From positions 11,209 to 75,208 of the forward strand of contig CAYTER010000004.1 in the NCBI GenBank assembly GCA_964436815.1: 64,000 bases of DNA, in the 5' to 3' direction. The notes under the pieces were generated by a model that worked only from the letters and a program-made list of their open reading frames with translations, ran no database searches and was not told where the DNA came from. The translations under genes were made by a program, and so were the position numbers. Source of the DNA: UBA993 sp964436815. Its GTDB lineage: Bacteria; Bacillota; Dethiobacteria; DTU022. Below are positions 26,712 to 34,726 of the stretch, piece by piece. Positions within the stretch are counted from its first letter, which is position 1. Each line of letters opens with the position of its first letter.

Positions 26712-27328
26712 GCGGATACGAAGCTACCGGAAAAACAGTAGATGAAGCCGTAGAAAATGCGCTTGAAAAGCTGGGCATCAGAAGAACTAATGCGGTGATC
26801 GAGATCATGGACGAGCCGTCAACAGGAATACTGGGGCTATTAGGCGGCAAAGAAGCACGGGTTAAAGTGATGCCTTTGAAAACTGCCGCTCAGTACTTAA
26901 AAGATTATGTGACAGAACTTTTAATAATGATGAACATTAAGGGTTCTGTTTACGTTTCGGAAGATGAAGAAAAGCTGTCAGCAGAAATTGAAGGCGCTGA
27001 CGTGGGGGCGTTAATTGGCAGACGTGGGCGAACATTAAGTGATTTGCAGTATTTATTGAATGTGATCGTCAGGCGGCAATTCTCGGCTCTCAATAAGATG
27101 GTCGTAGTTGATGTTGAGAATTATCGCATCAGGCGCGAGAAAACCCTCATGCAGCTGGCCAGGAGTGTAGCCAAGAAGGTTAGCGCCGAAGGTTATGAGC
27201 AAGCCCTGGAACCGATGACTCCCCAGGAAAGAAGAATTATCCATCTGGCGTTGCAGGACTTCCCCGGAGTCACTACATACAGTTCCGGTCAGGAACCATT
27301 TAGAAAAGTAATCGTAGCACCACGCTAA
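26708..27328 (+). CDS. jag: RNA-binding protein Jag/KhpB (Jag-N, KH, R3H)
   Basis: 206 residues with the Jag N-terminal domain (GYEATGKTVDEAVENALEKL), a KH domain with GADVGALIGRRGRTLSDLQYL near residue 98, and a C-terminal R3H region (MTPQERRIIHLALQDF). KhpB binds RNA with its partner KhpA and affects cell elongation in streptococci. The ATGA overlap with yidC indicates translational coupling. A terminator follows 15 bp after the stop. Confidence 0.95.
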   Translation: MSGYEATGKTVDEAVENALEKLGIRRTNAVIEIMDEPSTGILGLLGGKEARVKVMPLKTAAQYLKDYVTELLIMMNIKGSVYVSEDEEKLSAEIEGADVGALIGRRGRTLSDLQYLLNVIVRRQFSALNKMVVVDVENYRIRREKTLMQLARSVAKKVSAEGYEQALEPMTPQERRIIHLALQDFPGVTTYSSGQEPFRKVIVAPR

Positions 27329-27342
27329 AAGTGATTCAACGG

Positions 27343-27373
27343 CCGCCCCAGCGCTTGGTGTGGGGCGGTTTTT
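27343..27373 (+). terminator. Terminator after jag
   Basis: Perfect 8-bp stem CCGCCCCA/TGGGGCGG around a ten-base loop followed by TTTTT. It closes the rpmH-to-jag operon. Confidence 0.92.
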
Positions 27374-27407
27374 AATTTGCAGATCAAGCGGTTAAAACCT
27401 TTCCTTA

Positions 27408-28808
27408 ATGATGGAGGCTATAATTCTGGACAGCGATACAATTGTTGCGATCAGCACACCGCTTGGCGAAGGCGGCATAGGCATCGTCCGGCTCAGCGGA
27501 CCGGAGGCCTTTACCGCTGTACAGAAGATTTTTGACTGCGTTAAATGCAAGGAAACGGATTTTCCACAACCGAAGTATCTTTACTATGGGATTATTAACA
27601 ACTTAGAAGGCGAACCGATCGACGAAGTCCTGGTGTCTTTCATGCCTGCACCGCATACCTACACCAGGGAAGACCTGGTCGAAGTGAACTGCCATAGCGG
27701 CCTGATTAACTTAAAAATAATATTGCAGACTTTTTTGGCTATGGGTATACGCCTGGCAGAGCCGGGAGAATTTACAAAGAGGGCTTTCATCAATGGCCGC
27801 ATTGATCTTAGTCAGGCTGAAGCAGTGATCGGGTTAATCAGGGCTCGCTCAGAAGAAGCAACAAGAGCCTCATTGCGAGTACTGCGCGGGCAACTAGCCA
27901 CTGAAGTAAAAGCTGCCCGCAATATGATCATTTCTGTCAGGGCTCCAATGGAAGCTTCAATTGACTATCCTGAGGAATTTATGGATGAAATCCCTTCGGT
28001 CCCGGATATTAAAAATCAACTATCTTCGATAATCACACGATTGAAAGATTTGCTGACAGGGGTTGAAAGAAGCAGGGCCTACCAGGAAGGTGTGTCGGTG
28101 GTGATTGTCGGAAAGCCAAATGTAGGGAAATCATCTTTACTGAATAAATTGCTCGGCACACAGAAAGCGATTGTCCACGAACTGCCGGGAACAACCCGGG
28201 ATATGCTTGAAGGACATCTAAATCTGGGCGGTTACCCGCTATGCTTAATCGACACAGCTGGTATCCAGGGTACTGATGACCCCGTTGAAAAGGAAGGGAT
28301 TGATCGGGCCAGATCCGCTGCAGCAGAGGCCCGCTTGATCTTATTGGTGATTGACGGCTCAGATGAGCTGGACCCTGGTATACTTGAAAGTATTGCTGAA
28401 TTAAGGCAGGGGCAGAGAATGCTGGTTATTTTAAATAAGGAAGATTTGCCGCAGAAGACAACCGTGGATGAACTCAGTAGCTATTTAAGCGGACAGCCAG
28501 TGATTGTAATTTCTGCGCTCGAAGGTTCCGGGATTGAAGAGCTTGAACAGGCGGTAACCGCTGAGCTTGACCAGCTATTTGGGCCGGCCGGTGAAAGCCC
28601 GGTACTGATCAGTATTCGCCAGGAAGAAATCCTGAAAGAGACGATTCTTAACCTTGAGGATGCCTTGGAATCTCTGCAAATAAATCCGCTAGAGCTAATC
28701 AGCCTTAACCTCCACCAGGCCTGGCAAAAACTAGGAGAAATAACCGGGGAAACTGTAAGTGATGATCTGCTTGACCAGATTTTCAAAGATTTCTGCCTTG
28801 GTAAATAA
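27408..28808 (+). CDS. mnmE: tRNA modification GTPase MnmE
   Basis: GTPase that with MnmG modifies the wobble uridine of tRNAs. 466 residues from the ATG at 27408: N-terminal folate-binding domain with ISTPLGEGGIGIVRLSG, a helical domain, the G domain with GKPNVGKSSLLNKLLG near residue 227 and DTAGIQG, and the terminal FCLGK motif whose cysteine is needed for activity. The start is uncertain. The two ATG codons (27408, 27411) have no upstream SD, whereas GGAGG at 27413-27417 lies within the reading frame and 8 bases before a CTG at 27426 that matches the usual N-terminus better. Confidence 0.96.
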   Translation: MMEAIILDSDTIVAISTPLGEGGIGIVRLSGPEAFTAVQKIFDCVKCKETDFPQPKYLYYGIINNLEGEPIDEVLVSFMPAPHTYTREDLVEVNCHSGLINLKIILQTFLAMGIRLAEPGEFTKRAFINGRIDLSQAEAVIGLIRARSEEATRASLRVLRGQLATEVKAARNMIISVRAPMEASIDYPEEFMDEIPSVPDIKNQLSSIITRLKDLLTGVERSRAYQEGVSVVIVGKPNVGKSSLLNKLLGTQKAIVHELPGTTRDMLEGHLNLGGYPLCLIDTAGIQGTDDPVEKEGIDRARSAAAEARLILLVIDGSDELDPGILESIAELRQGQRMLVILNKEDLPQKTTVDELSSYLSGQPVIVISALEGSGIEELEQAVTAELDQLFGPAGESPVLISIRQEEILKETILNLEDALESLQINPLELISLNLHQAWQKLGEITGETVSDDLLDQIFKDFCLGK

Positions 28809-28810
28809 TC

Positions 28811-29533
28811 GTGAAGCCGGAAGCGGAAACAGTAATCAAAAATGCCCTTGAAAAAATGGGGCTCAAGCTAAGTGACGAGAAGCTTGCAAAGCTTTTAGCG
28901 TATTGCACGCTGCTGATCGAAGGTCTTAGATACCAAAGGCTTACCGGGGAAAGCAATATTATTGAACTGATCAACAGGCAGATAACCGACTGCCTGTTTC
29001 CATTAATCCGGATTGTATTTAAGAGCAACAGCAGGATTGTTGATTTAGGGAGCGGAGGCGGGCTGCCGGGTGTGCCGCTGGCTATCTGTGTCCCTGAAGT
29101 CAGTTTTTACCTTCTTGAAGCAAATCAGAGGAAAGCCGCTTTTCTGGAGAAAACAATAAAGCAGCTAGACCTCAATAATGTTTTTATCTTAATCGGTAGA
29201 GCAGAACTATTCGGTCATGATAATCTGCACCGGGAGAAATATGACTATGTTGTGAGCAAAGCTGTCGCATCAACTGCAGCTTTAGCTGAGCTGGCCCTGC
29301 CTTTGCTTAAAATTGGTGGAGAAGCGCTATTCTATAAAGGCCCGTTAGGCAGGGGAGAGCTTTTCAGGGCAGCGAGAGCAATAGAGCTTTGTGGTGGGCG
29401 ATATGATGATAGCTGGGAATATATACTACCGGCTGGTGAAAAAAGATTCATCTACCAGCTGAAGAAGATCAAGGAAACACCGCGGGAATATCCCCGTTCT
29501 CCGGGCAAACCGGCTCGAAAACCTTTATATTAG
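28811..29533 (+). CDS. rsmG: 16S rRNA m7G527 methyltransferase RsmG
   Basis: Methylates G527 of 16S rRNA with S-adenosylmethionine. 240 residues with the RsmG motifs YQRLTGESNI (near residue 38), the SAM-binding VDLGSGGGLPGVPLAI near residue 77, and SKAVASTAALAELALPLL. GTG start at 28811, two bases after the mnmE stop, so coupled to it. Its place between mnmE and noc is conserved in Bacillota; mnmG, often between them, is missing here. Confidence 0.95.
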   Translation: MKPEAETVIKNALEKMGLKLSDEKLAKLLAYCTLLIEGLRYQRLTGESNIIELINRQITDCLFPLIRIVFKSNSRIVDLGSGGGLPGVPLAICVPEVSFYLLEANQRKAAFLEKTIKQLDLNNVFILIGRAELFGHDNLHREKYDYVVSKAVASTAALAELALPLLKIGGEALFYKGPLGRGELFRAARAIELCGGRYDDSWEYILPAGEKRFIYQLKKIKETPREYPRSPGKPARKPLY

Positions 29534-29637
29534 AGGACTGGAGCAGCCCTATTTGTTTTTATGCCCGGGTTGAAGGAAAGACCACATCATTGTCAAATTA
29601 AAGGTAAGAATCTTATCCCTGAAAAGGTGCTGGTTAA

Positions 29638-30504
29638 ATGAAAGAAGAATGGATGGATCAATTTCCTTTACCAGAGGTTGAACCGACTACCGAAAATGTC
29701 CTGGCGATCGATATGGCCAGGATAAAGCCCAACCCCTACCAGCCACGCCGTGAGATCGCCGCGGAAAAGATCGATGAGCTGGCCCAGTCAATTAAGTCAT
29801 GCGGGCTGATTCAGCCGATTGTGGTTCGACGGGTAGGTGATGGATATCAACTGGTGGTTGGCGAAAGGAGATATCTTGCCTGCCGGAAACTAGGCTGGAA
29901 GAAGATAGCTGCTTCGGTCAAGACTCTCTCGGATAATGCGATGGCCACGATAGCCTTAATTGAAAACCTGCAAAGGGAAAATTTAAATTACATTGAGGAA
30001 GCTGCAGGTTACGTTAACCTGATGAAAACTTTTAACATTACGCAGGAGCAACTGGCACAGCGATTAGGTAAAAGTCAGTCTACTATTGCCAACAAGATCA
30101 GGTTATTGAAACTGGATGAGAATATAAGAACGAGACTTTTGGCAAGCGGGCTGACTGAAAGACACGCGCGCGCGTTGCTGCGGTTGGATACTGACGAAGC
30201 TAAAATGAAAATGCTGCATGAGATCACCGAAAGAGGGTTGACCGTCAGCCAGGCTGAAAAACGGATAGACAGGTTGCAGGAAGCAAAGGGGCAAAACACT
30301 CGGACAAAACGATCCAAACCGATCGTTCGCGACATGCGGATAGTATTAAATACAATCAGAGAAGCGGTGGCTGTTATTCAAAGCTCCGGACTTTATCCCG
30401 AAGTTGACGAGACTGTGGAACAGGATTACATTGAAGTAACCATTCGCCTGACAAAAGAAATGATTGAGGCCAGGAAGAACCTGGAGAGCAAGAAATATAG
30501 TTGA
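29638..30504 (+). CDS. noc: Nucleoid occlusion protein Noc (ParB paralogue)
   Basis: ParB/Spo0J-family DNA-binding protein thought to keep the division ring away from the nucleoid. The 288 residues have the ParB N-terminal domain with CTP-binding motifs GLIQPIVVRRV and GERRYLACRKLG, an HTH segment TQEQLAQRLGKSQSTIANKIRLL, and a C-terminal RDMRIVLNTIREAV stretch that resembles Noc more than Spo0J. Noc is a paralogue with its own binding site in Bacillus. It stands directly before parA-parB, the usual order. No Noc-type site was recognised in the window. Confidence 0.88.
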   Translation: MKEEWMDQFPLPEVEPTTENVLAIDMARIKPNPYQPRREIAAEKIDELAQSIKSCGLIQPIVVRRVGDGYQLVVGERRYLACRKLGWKKIAASVKTLSDNAMATIALIENLQRENLNYIEEAAGYVNLMKTFNITQEQLAQRLGKSQSTIANKIRLLKLDENIRTRLLASGLTERHARALLRLDTDEAKMKMLHEITERGLTVSQAEKRIDRLQEAKGQNTRTKRSKPIVRDMRIVLNTIREAVAVIQSSGLYPEVDETVEQDYIEVTIRLTKEMIEARKNLESKKYS

Positions 30505-30533
30505 TTTCTCGTAAGCAGGATAGGGGAGATATG

Positions 30534-31292
30534 ATGGGCAGAGTTATCGCAATCGCCAACCAGAAGGGGGGCGTTGGCAAGACAACGACGGCAATCAACC
30601 TGAGCGCTTCACTTGCTTCTTTCGGATCCACGGTGCTGTTAATCGATACGGATCCCCAGGGCAATTCAACCAGCGGGCTTGGGTTTAATAAGAATGAAGA
30701 GAAAAACTGTATTTATAATGTACTGATTGATGGCATGCCGATCAGAGAAGTGGTTAAAGCTTCAAAATGGCCAAATCTCAGTGTCGTCCCGGCAACAATT
30801 CAACTTGCCGGTGCTGAAATTGAGCTGGTTGAAGTAGACGAGCGGGAAAGAAGGATGAAGGAGGCTTTAATTAAGCCCCGAAGCGATTATGACTTCATCA
30901 TCATCGACTGCCCTCCTTCGTTGGGGTTGCTGACTTTAAACGCCCTGACTGCGGCGGATGGCATCTTGATCCCGATCCAATGTGAATACTATGCGCTTGA
31001 AGGTCTGGGGCAGCTGATGAATACCATTGCCCTGGTCCGCAAACACCTGAATAAAGAACTTCGGATCGAAGGTGTATTGCTGACCATGTATGACAGCCGC
31101 ACGAATTTATCTGAGCAGGTTGCCGAAGAAGTGCGCAACTATTTCAAGCAGTATGTATTTAAAACGGTTATTCCCCGAAACGTTCGCTTAAGTGAGGCCC
31201 CGAGTTACGGAAAACATATCCTGGATTACGATGAACGCAGCAGGGGAGCACAACTACACCTTGATCTCGCCAGGGAGGTGCTGGATAGATGA
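30534..31292 (+). CDS. parA: Chromosome partitioning ATPase ParA/Soj
   Basis: Deviant Walker-A ATPase that binds DNA non-specifically and works with ParB at parS in origin segregation and DnaA control. The start ATG at 30534 is chosen because AGGGGAG lies five bases upstream and the product then begins MGRVIAIANQKGGVGKTT; a TTG at 30501 would add 11 unrelated residues. 252 residues, with deviant Walker A KGGVGKTT and DYDFIIIDCPPSLGLLTLNA. It overlaps parB by four bases. Confidence 0.96.
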   Translation: MGRVIAIANQKGGVGKTTTAINLSASLASFGSTVLLIDTDPQGNSTSGLGFNKNEEKNCIYNVLIDGMPIREVVKASKWPNLSVVPATIQLAGAEIELVEVDERERRMKEALIKPRSDYDFIIIDCPPSLGLLTLNALTAADGILIPIQCEYYALEGLGQLMNTIALVRKHLNKELRIEGVLLTMYDSRTNLSEQVAEEVRNYFKQYVFKTVIPRNVRLSEAPSYGKHILDYDERSRGAQLHLDLAREVLDR

Positions 31293-32152
31293 GTGAAAAA
31301 AGACGCTTGGGAAAAGGCCTGGGTGCATTGATCCCGGATGTTTTTGACGGCAGTGCTGATACAAACGAAATTGATCTTGATAAAATCAGGCAAAACCCCT
31401 ACCAGCCAAGGCAGAACTTTGATCAGGAAAAGCTTGATGAACTGGCGCAGTCGATCAGAGAGCATGGCGTTTTACAAGCAGTGGTTGTCTGCCCGGCAGT
31501 AAGCGAGGAAGGCTATTATCTGGTAGCCGGAGAAAGAAGATGCAGGGCAGCCCGATTGGCCGGGCTGAAGAGCATCCCCGCGGTTATAAAAAATTATGAC
31601 CACAAGGCGATGCTTGAAATAGCCTTGATCGAAAACCTGCAAAGAGAAGATTTAAACCCCGTTGAAGAAGCCCTGGCCTACCAGAGGCTGATGAAGGATT
31701 ACAGCTATACCCAGGAAGAGCTGGCGCAGCGCTTGGGCAAAAGCCGATCCGCAGTTGCGAACTGCGTCAGACTGCTGTCTTTGCCGGAATCAATCCTGAC
31801 TTTACTTTCACAGGGAAGAATTACAGCCGGCCAGGCCAGACCATTGCTTTCTCTGCCTGATCAAAAATTACAGGAAGAGGCAGCCCTGAGAATTGTGGAG
31901 CATGGGCTGACCGCTCGCGATGCTGAAAAACTGTCAGATCGATCCGGGAAAAATCGAAAATCCGGCAGGGAGAGAAAACAGGAGACTCCCGAAGATCCAA
32001 TGCAAACCGAGCTGCAGCTGCAGATGCAGCGGCGGCTCGGTACGAAGGTAAAGATCAAACCGGGCAAAAGTGGTGGGACAATCGAAATATTTTACTATGG
32101 AGACGATGACCTGGAAAGGTTGATTGCGAAGCTTTTACCGGAAGGGATCTAG
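31289..32152 (+). CDS. parB: Chromosome partitioning protein ParB/Spo0J
   Basis: CTP-dependent clamp that loads at parS and spreads along origin DNA. The 287 residues start MSEKRRLGKGLGALIPDV (the ParA-stimulating N-terminal motif with LGKGLGALI), then GERRCRAARLAGLKSIPAVI, the HTH TQEELAQRLGKSRSAVANCVRLL and a C-terminal dimerisation domain with GTKVKIKPGKSGGTIEIFYYG. Two perfect parS sites begin three bases after the stop codon. Confidence 0.97.
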   Translation: MSEKRRLGKGLGALIPDVFDGSADTNEIDLDKIRQNPYQPRQNFDQEKLDELAQSIREHGVLQAVVVCPAVSEEGYYLVAGERRCRAARLAGLKSIPAVIKNYDHKAMLEIALIENLQREDLNPVEEALAYQRLMKDYSYTQEELAQRLGKSRSAVANCVRLLSLPESILTLLSQGRITAGQARPLLSLPDQKLQEEAALRIVEHGLTARDAEKLSDRSGKNRKSGRERKQETPEDPMQTELQLQMQRRLGTKVKIKPGKSGGTIEIFYYGDDDLERLIAKLLPEGI

Positions 32153-32155
32153 AAA

Positions 32156-32171
32156 TGTTTCACGTGAAACA
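32156..32171. promoter_or_regulatory. parS site 1
   Basis: Perfect 16-bp palindrome TGTTTCACGTGAAACA, the consensus ParB-binding site of most bacteria, immediately after parB. Confidence 0.97.
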
Positions 32172-32188
32172 ATCTTTTAGCAGGTTGT

Positions 32189-32204
32189 TGTTTCACGTGA
32201 AACA
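32189..32204. promoter_or_regulatory. parS site 2
   Basis: A second perfect TGTTTCACGTGAAACA, exactly 33 bp from the first, close to three helical turns, so both lie on the same DNA face. With flanking bases, the pair form 20-bp inverted repeats of each other. Confidence 0.97.
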
Positions 32205-32353
32205 TTTGTCTTTCCGGGGCTTTGCAGTCCTGTTCCGGCCGGTGTCAATGCCGTTATGATGACTTTAAGATTCTATGTTATAATCGACAAGGTGATTTAG
32301 CCACTTTAATTGCAGATTATATGATTGACCGTTTGGAAAGGGTATTAGTGTAA

Positions 32354-33292
32354 ATGACTTCAGCTAATAATAAGCGTTGTTTCACAATAATGGTCGTTCC
32401 CCATTCTGAGGAGTCCACTTTTTCGATCAGGATTCCCCTTTTGGCTGTGCAACTTGCAGTAGCTTTTTTTGTGCTGGGAATAGTGGGCATCTGCCTTTTG
32501 ATCTTCTCTTATTTAAGGGTTTCAGCTGATGCGCAGGAAGTATATGCCCTCAGGGAGATGAACCGCGCGCAACAGGAAGAGATCAATTCACTCGCGGCAG
32601 AAACCCAGCGGATGATGGAACAGGTGAGGGCTATCGATGAATTAGTCGAATTTGTAACCGAAAAGCTTGATCTTGATATTGAAGAAATCGAAAATGGAAT
32701 CAGGCAGCAATCAAGCCAGGGTCTAAATTTTTATCAGGGCGAAGAGTCTGCCGCTAATTTCGGCTTGGGGCAGGTTTACGGCGGTGGCACTGAAGCAGAT
32801 GGTGTTCTGGGGCGTGCAGCGGAAAATATAATTTTGCTGCAGAGTTTAGTTCCGGAGCGCTCGGAAACGCTTGACAATGTGGGCGAGTATATTGTTGAAG
32901 CCGCCTCAAAGCCTTCAATATGGCCAACCCGCGGTCGGATCGCCTCCGGTTTTGGAATGAGGCAGATACCTTATGCCAGCGGATTTCAATTTCACACCGG
33001 GGTCGATATAATTGGTTCATATGGTTCGACGGTTTGGGCGTCTGCCGAAGGAACGGTAGTATTTACCGGTTACCGGGGCAGTTACGGTAACACGGTTATA
33101 ATAGATCACGGCTATAGTTATGAAACCCTCTATGCTCATCTTTCCGGTTTTGCCGTAAACGCCGGCGATTATGTCGAGCGGGGCCAGACAGTAGGTTATA
33201 TGGGCGCTTCAGGCCGGACGACCGGCACCCATTTGCATTATGAGGTGCTGCACAACGGTTCGCCGGTTAACCCCATAAATTACATGCAATAA
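32354..33292 (+). CDS. Membrane-anchored M23 family metallopeptidase
   Basis: Predicted peptidoglycan endopeptidase acting outside the membrane. 312 residues: short cytosolic start, one transmembrane segment (about 28-51), a coiled-coil stalk (about 60-110), a linker, and a C-terminal LytM/M23 domain with HTGVDIIG, YAHLSG and GTHLHYEV, giving the zinc ligands and catalytic histidines. The arrangement resembles other membrane-tethered M23 proteins used in cell elongation, division or sporulation. It stands just upstream of a bactofilin gene, a pairing known in bacteria where the bactofilin localises a M23 hydrolase. Start ATG 32354, SD weak (AAAGGG 11 bases away). Confidence 0.9.
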   Translation: MTSANNKRCFTIMVVPHSEESTFSIRIPLLAVQLAVAFFVLGIVGICLLIFSYLRVSADAQEVYALREMNRAQQEEINSLAAETQRMMEQVRAIDELVEFVTEKLDLDIEEIENGIRQQSSQGLNFYQGEESAANFGLGQVYGGGTEADGVLGRAAENIILLQSLVPERSETLDNVGEYIVEAASKPSIWPTRGRIASGFGMRQIPYASGFQFHTGVDIIGSYGSTVWASAEGTVVFTGYRGSYGNTVIIDHGYSYETLYAHLSGFAVNAGDYVERGQTVGYMGASGRTTGTHLHYEVLHNGSPVNPINYMQ

Positions 33293-33337
33293 AGTAAAAA
33301 CTGTGTAGAGTAATTATGACATCAAGGAGGAAGTAGT

Positions 33338-33745
33338 ATGTTCAAGAAGGATAATTTGGATACACCACCAGATAAGGTCAATACAGTTATAGGCAAAGAT
33401 ACAGTTTTTAACGGAACTCTTGAAAGCAAGGGTTCTGTCCGTGTTGATGGAGAAGTAGAAGGGCAAATCGTCAATAAGGGCGATTTTATTATTGGTGAAA
33501 GCGGAAAAGTATCGATCGACTTAAAGGCTCGCAATGTGACGATTGCCGGACGTTTTGATGGTTCGATTGATGCCTCCGGAAAGCTGGAGTTAAAAAGAAC
33601 CGCGGTTGCCAAGGGTGCCTTCAAGGCCAACGGGTTACATGTTGAAGATGGTGCCGTTCTGGACGGAAGCATCGAGATGAAAAATAAAGATGGCAGTACA
33701 ATACTGCAGTCGGGAAGCAGCATTGACTCAGGGAAAGCTGAATAG
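33338..33745 (+). CDS. Bactofilin family cytoskeletal protein
   Basis: 135 residues with the bactofilin beta-helix (DUF583) from about residue 18 to 105: repeated short strands such as VFNGTLESKGSVRVDGEVEG, and further GRFDGSIDASGKLEL. Bactofilins polymerise without nucleotide and position envelope enzymes. AAGGAGG upstream of the ATG. It follows the M23 gene by 45 bp and probably shares its transcript. No transmembrane segment is visible. Confidence 0.93.
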   Translation: MFKKDNLDTPPDKVNTVIGKDTVFNGTLESKGSVRVDGEVEGQIVNKGDFIIGESGKVSIDLKARNVTIAGRFDGSIDASGKLELKRTAVAKGAFKANGLHVEDGAVLDGSIEMKNKDGSTILQSGSSIDSGKAE

Positions 33746-33842
33746 TAATTCTCTGCCGGCGCCAAGTAATGGTTGAGGTGCAGTGGGTTAGTTTATCCGG
33801 ATTTTCCTGTTACTGATTCCGTAAATGAAAAGAGGGGTACAA

Positions 33843-34490
33843 ATGCTAATCATCTTGCTGGGGCCTCCGGGAGCGGGTAAAGGGACCCAGGCGGAAAGAA
33901 TTGTTAAAGAGAGAAACCTTGCTTACATTGCTACCGGTGATATCCTGCGGAATGCTGTTAAGACCTCAACGGCGCTGGGACGAAAAGCAAAGCAGTATAT
34001 GGATCAGGGGCAGCTGGTTCCCGATGAGCTGGTTGTCGAGATCGTCAAAGATCGGCTGATGGATCCTGATTGCGCCGAGGGGGCTCTGCTAGACGGTTTC
34101 CCGCGGACAGTTAACCAGGCAACCTTTCTGGAACAGGTTCTCCCTGAAGTTGGTTTTGGAATTGACAGGGTACTTTCCATTGAGGTTGACGAGAAAGAAC
34201 TGATCGAGAGGTTGACCGGCAGGAGGGTTTGTTCTGACTGCGGGGCCAGTTACCATCTTAAATTTAAACCTCCCCGGGTGCGCAATGTCTGTGACCAATG
34301 CGGTGGCGATCTTTTCCAGAGAGATGATGATACATTGGAAACGGTTCAGGAGAGGCTGAATGTTTATAAGAAACAAACTGAACCGCTGATCAGATTCTAC
34401 CAGGAGAAAAAACTACTGGATCGGATCGATGGCAACCAGGATATAGAAAAAGTGTACAGACAGATTGCTGACCTACTTGATAAGATTTAA
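33843..34490 (+). CDS. adk: Adenylate kinase with zinc-binding lid
   Basis: Interconverts ATP plus AMP and two ADP. Start ATG at 33843 (GAGGGG seven bases upstream) gives MLIILLGPPGAGKGTQAERI, 215 residues. P-loop GPPGAGKGT, AMP-site motif DGFPRT near residue 84, and a lid with C-x2-C and C-x2-C (residues about 131-154) for a structural zinc, as in Gram-positive enzymes. A GTG/ATG start upstream at 33825 would add six residues and lacks a better site. Often adk lies in the ribosomal secY cluster; here it is apart from it, so a second copy elsewhere is possible. Confidence 0.95.
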   Translation: MLIILLGPPGAGKGTQAERIVKERNLAYIATGDILRNAVKTSTALGRKAKQYMDQGQLVPDELVVEIVKDRLMDPDCAEGALLDGFPRTVNQATFLEQVLPEVGFGIDRVLSIEVDEKELIERLTGRRVCSDCGASYHLKFKPPRVRNVCDQCGGDLFQRDDDTLETVQERLNVYKKQTEPLIRFYQEKKLLDRIDGNQDIEKVYRQIADLLDKI

Positions 34491-34505
34491 ATTGTGGTGA
34501 GAGAG

Positions 34506-34715
34506 ATGAACGGTGATTTTTTAGTAGGTCAAAGGGTTCAGCTGAAAAAGGGGCACCCCTGTGGCGCTAACAGCTGGAAAATCATTAGGGTGGGAATGGA
34601 TTTTCGCTTGAAGTGCGAAAACTGCGGACGCAGTGTTTTAATCCCTCGTTCGCGTTTTATGCGCAGAGTAAAAGCTGTCCTGGGTCAAGAAGAGCCTAAC
34701 CCTGACGCCGGATAA
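34506..34715 (+). CDS. DUF951 family small zinc-ribbon-like protein
   Basis: 69 residues from the ATG at 34506 (an upstream GTG at 34494 would give 73). It contains the DUF951 pattern LKKGHPCGANSWKIIRVGMD followed by LKCENCGRSVLIPRSRF, with three cysteines and one histidine that could bind metal. Function unknown. In Bacillota it commonly lies near ychF and rpsF, as here, 11 bp before ychF. Confidence 0.88.
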   Translation: MNGDFLVGQRVQLKKGHPCGANSWKIIRVGMDFRLKCENCGRSVLIPRSRFMRRVKAVLGQEEPNPDAG

Positions 34716-34726
34716 AGGAGTAAACC

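Noticed and set aside
29638..32152. Noc binding site near noc
   Set aside because: No palindrome resembling the Bacillus Noc site was found; the palindromes present are parS.
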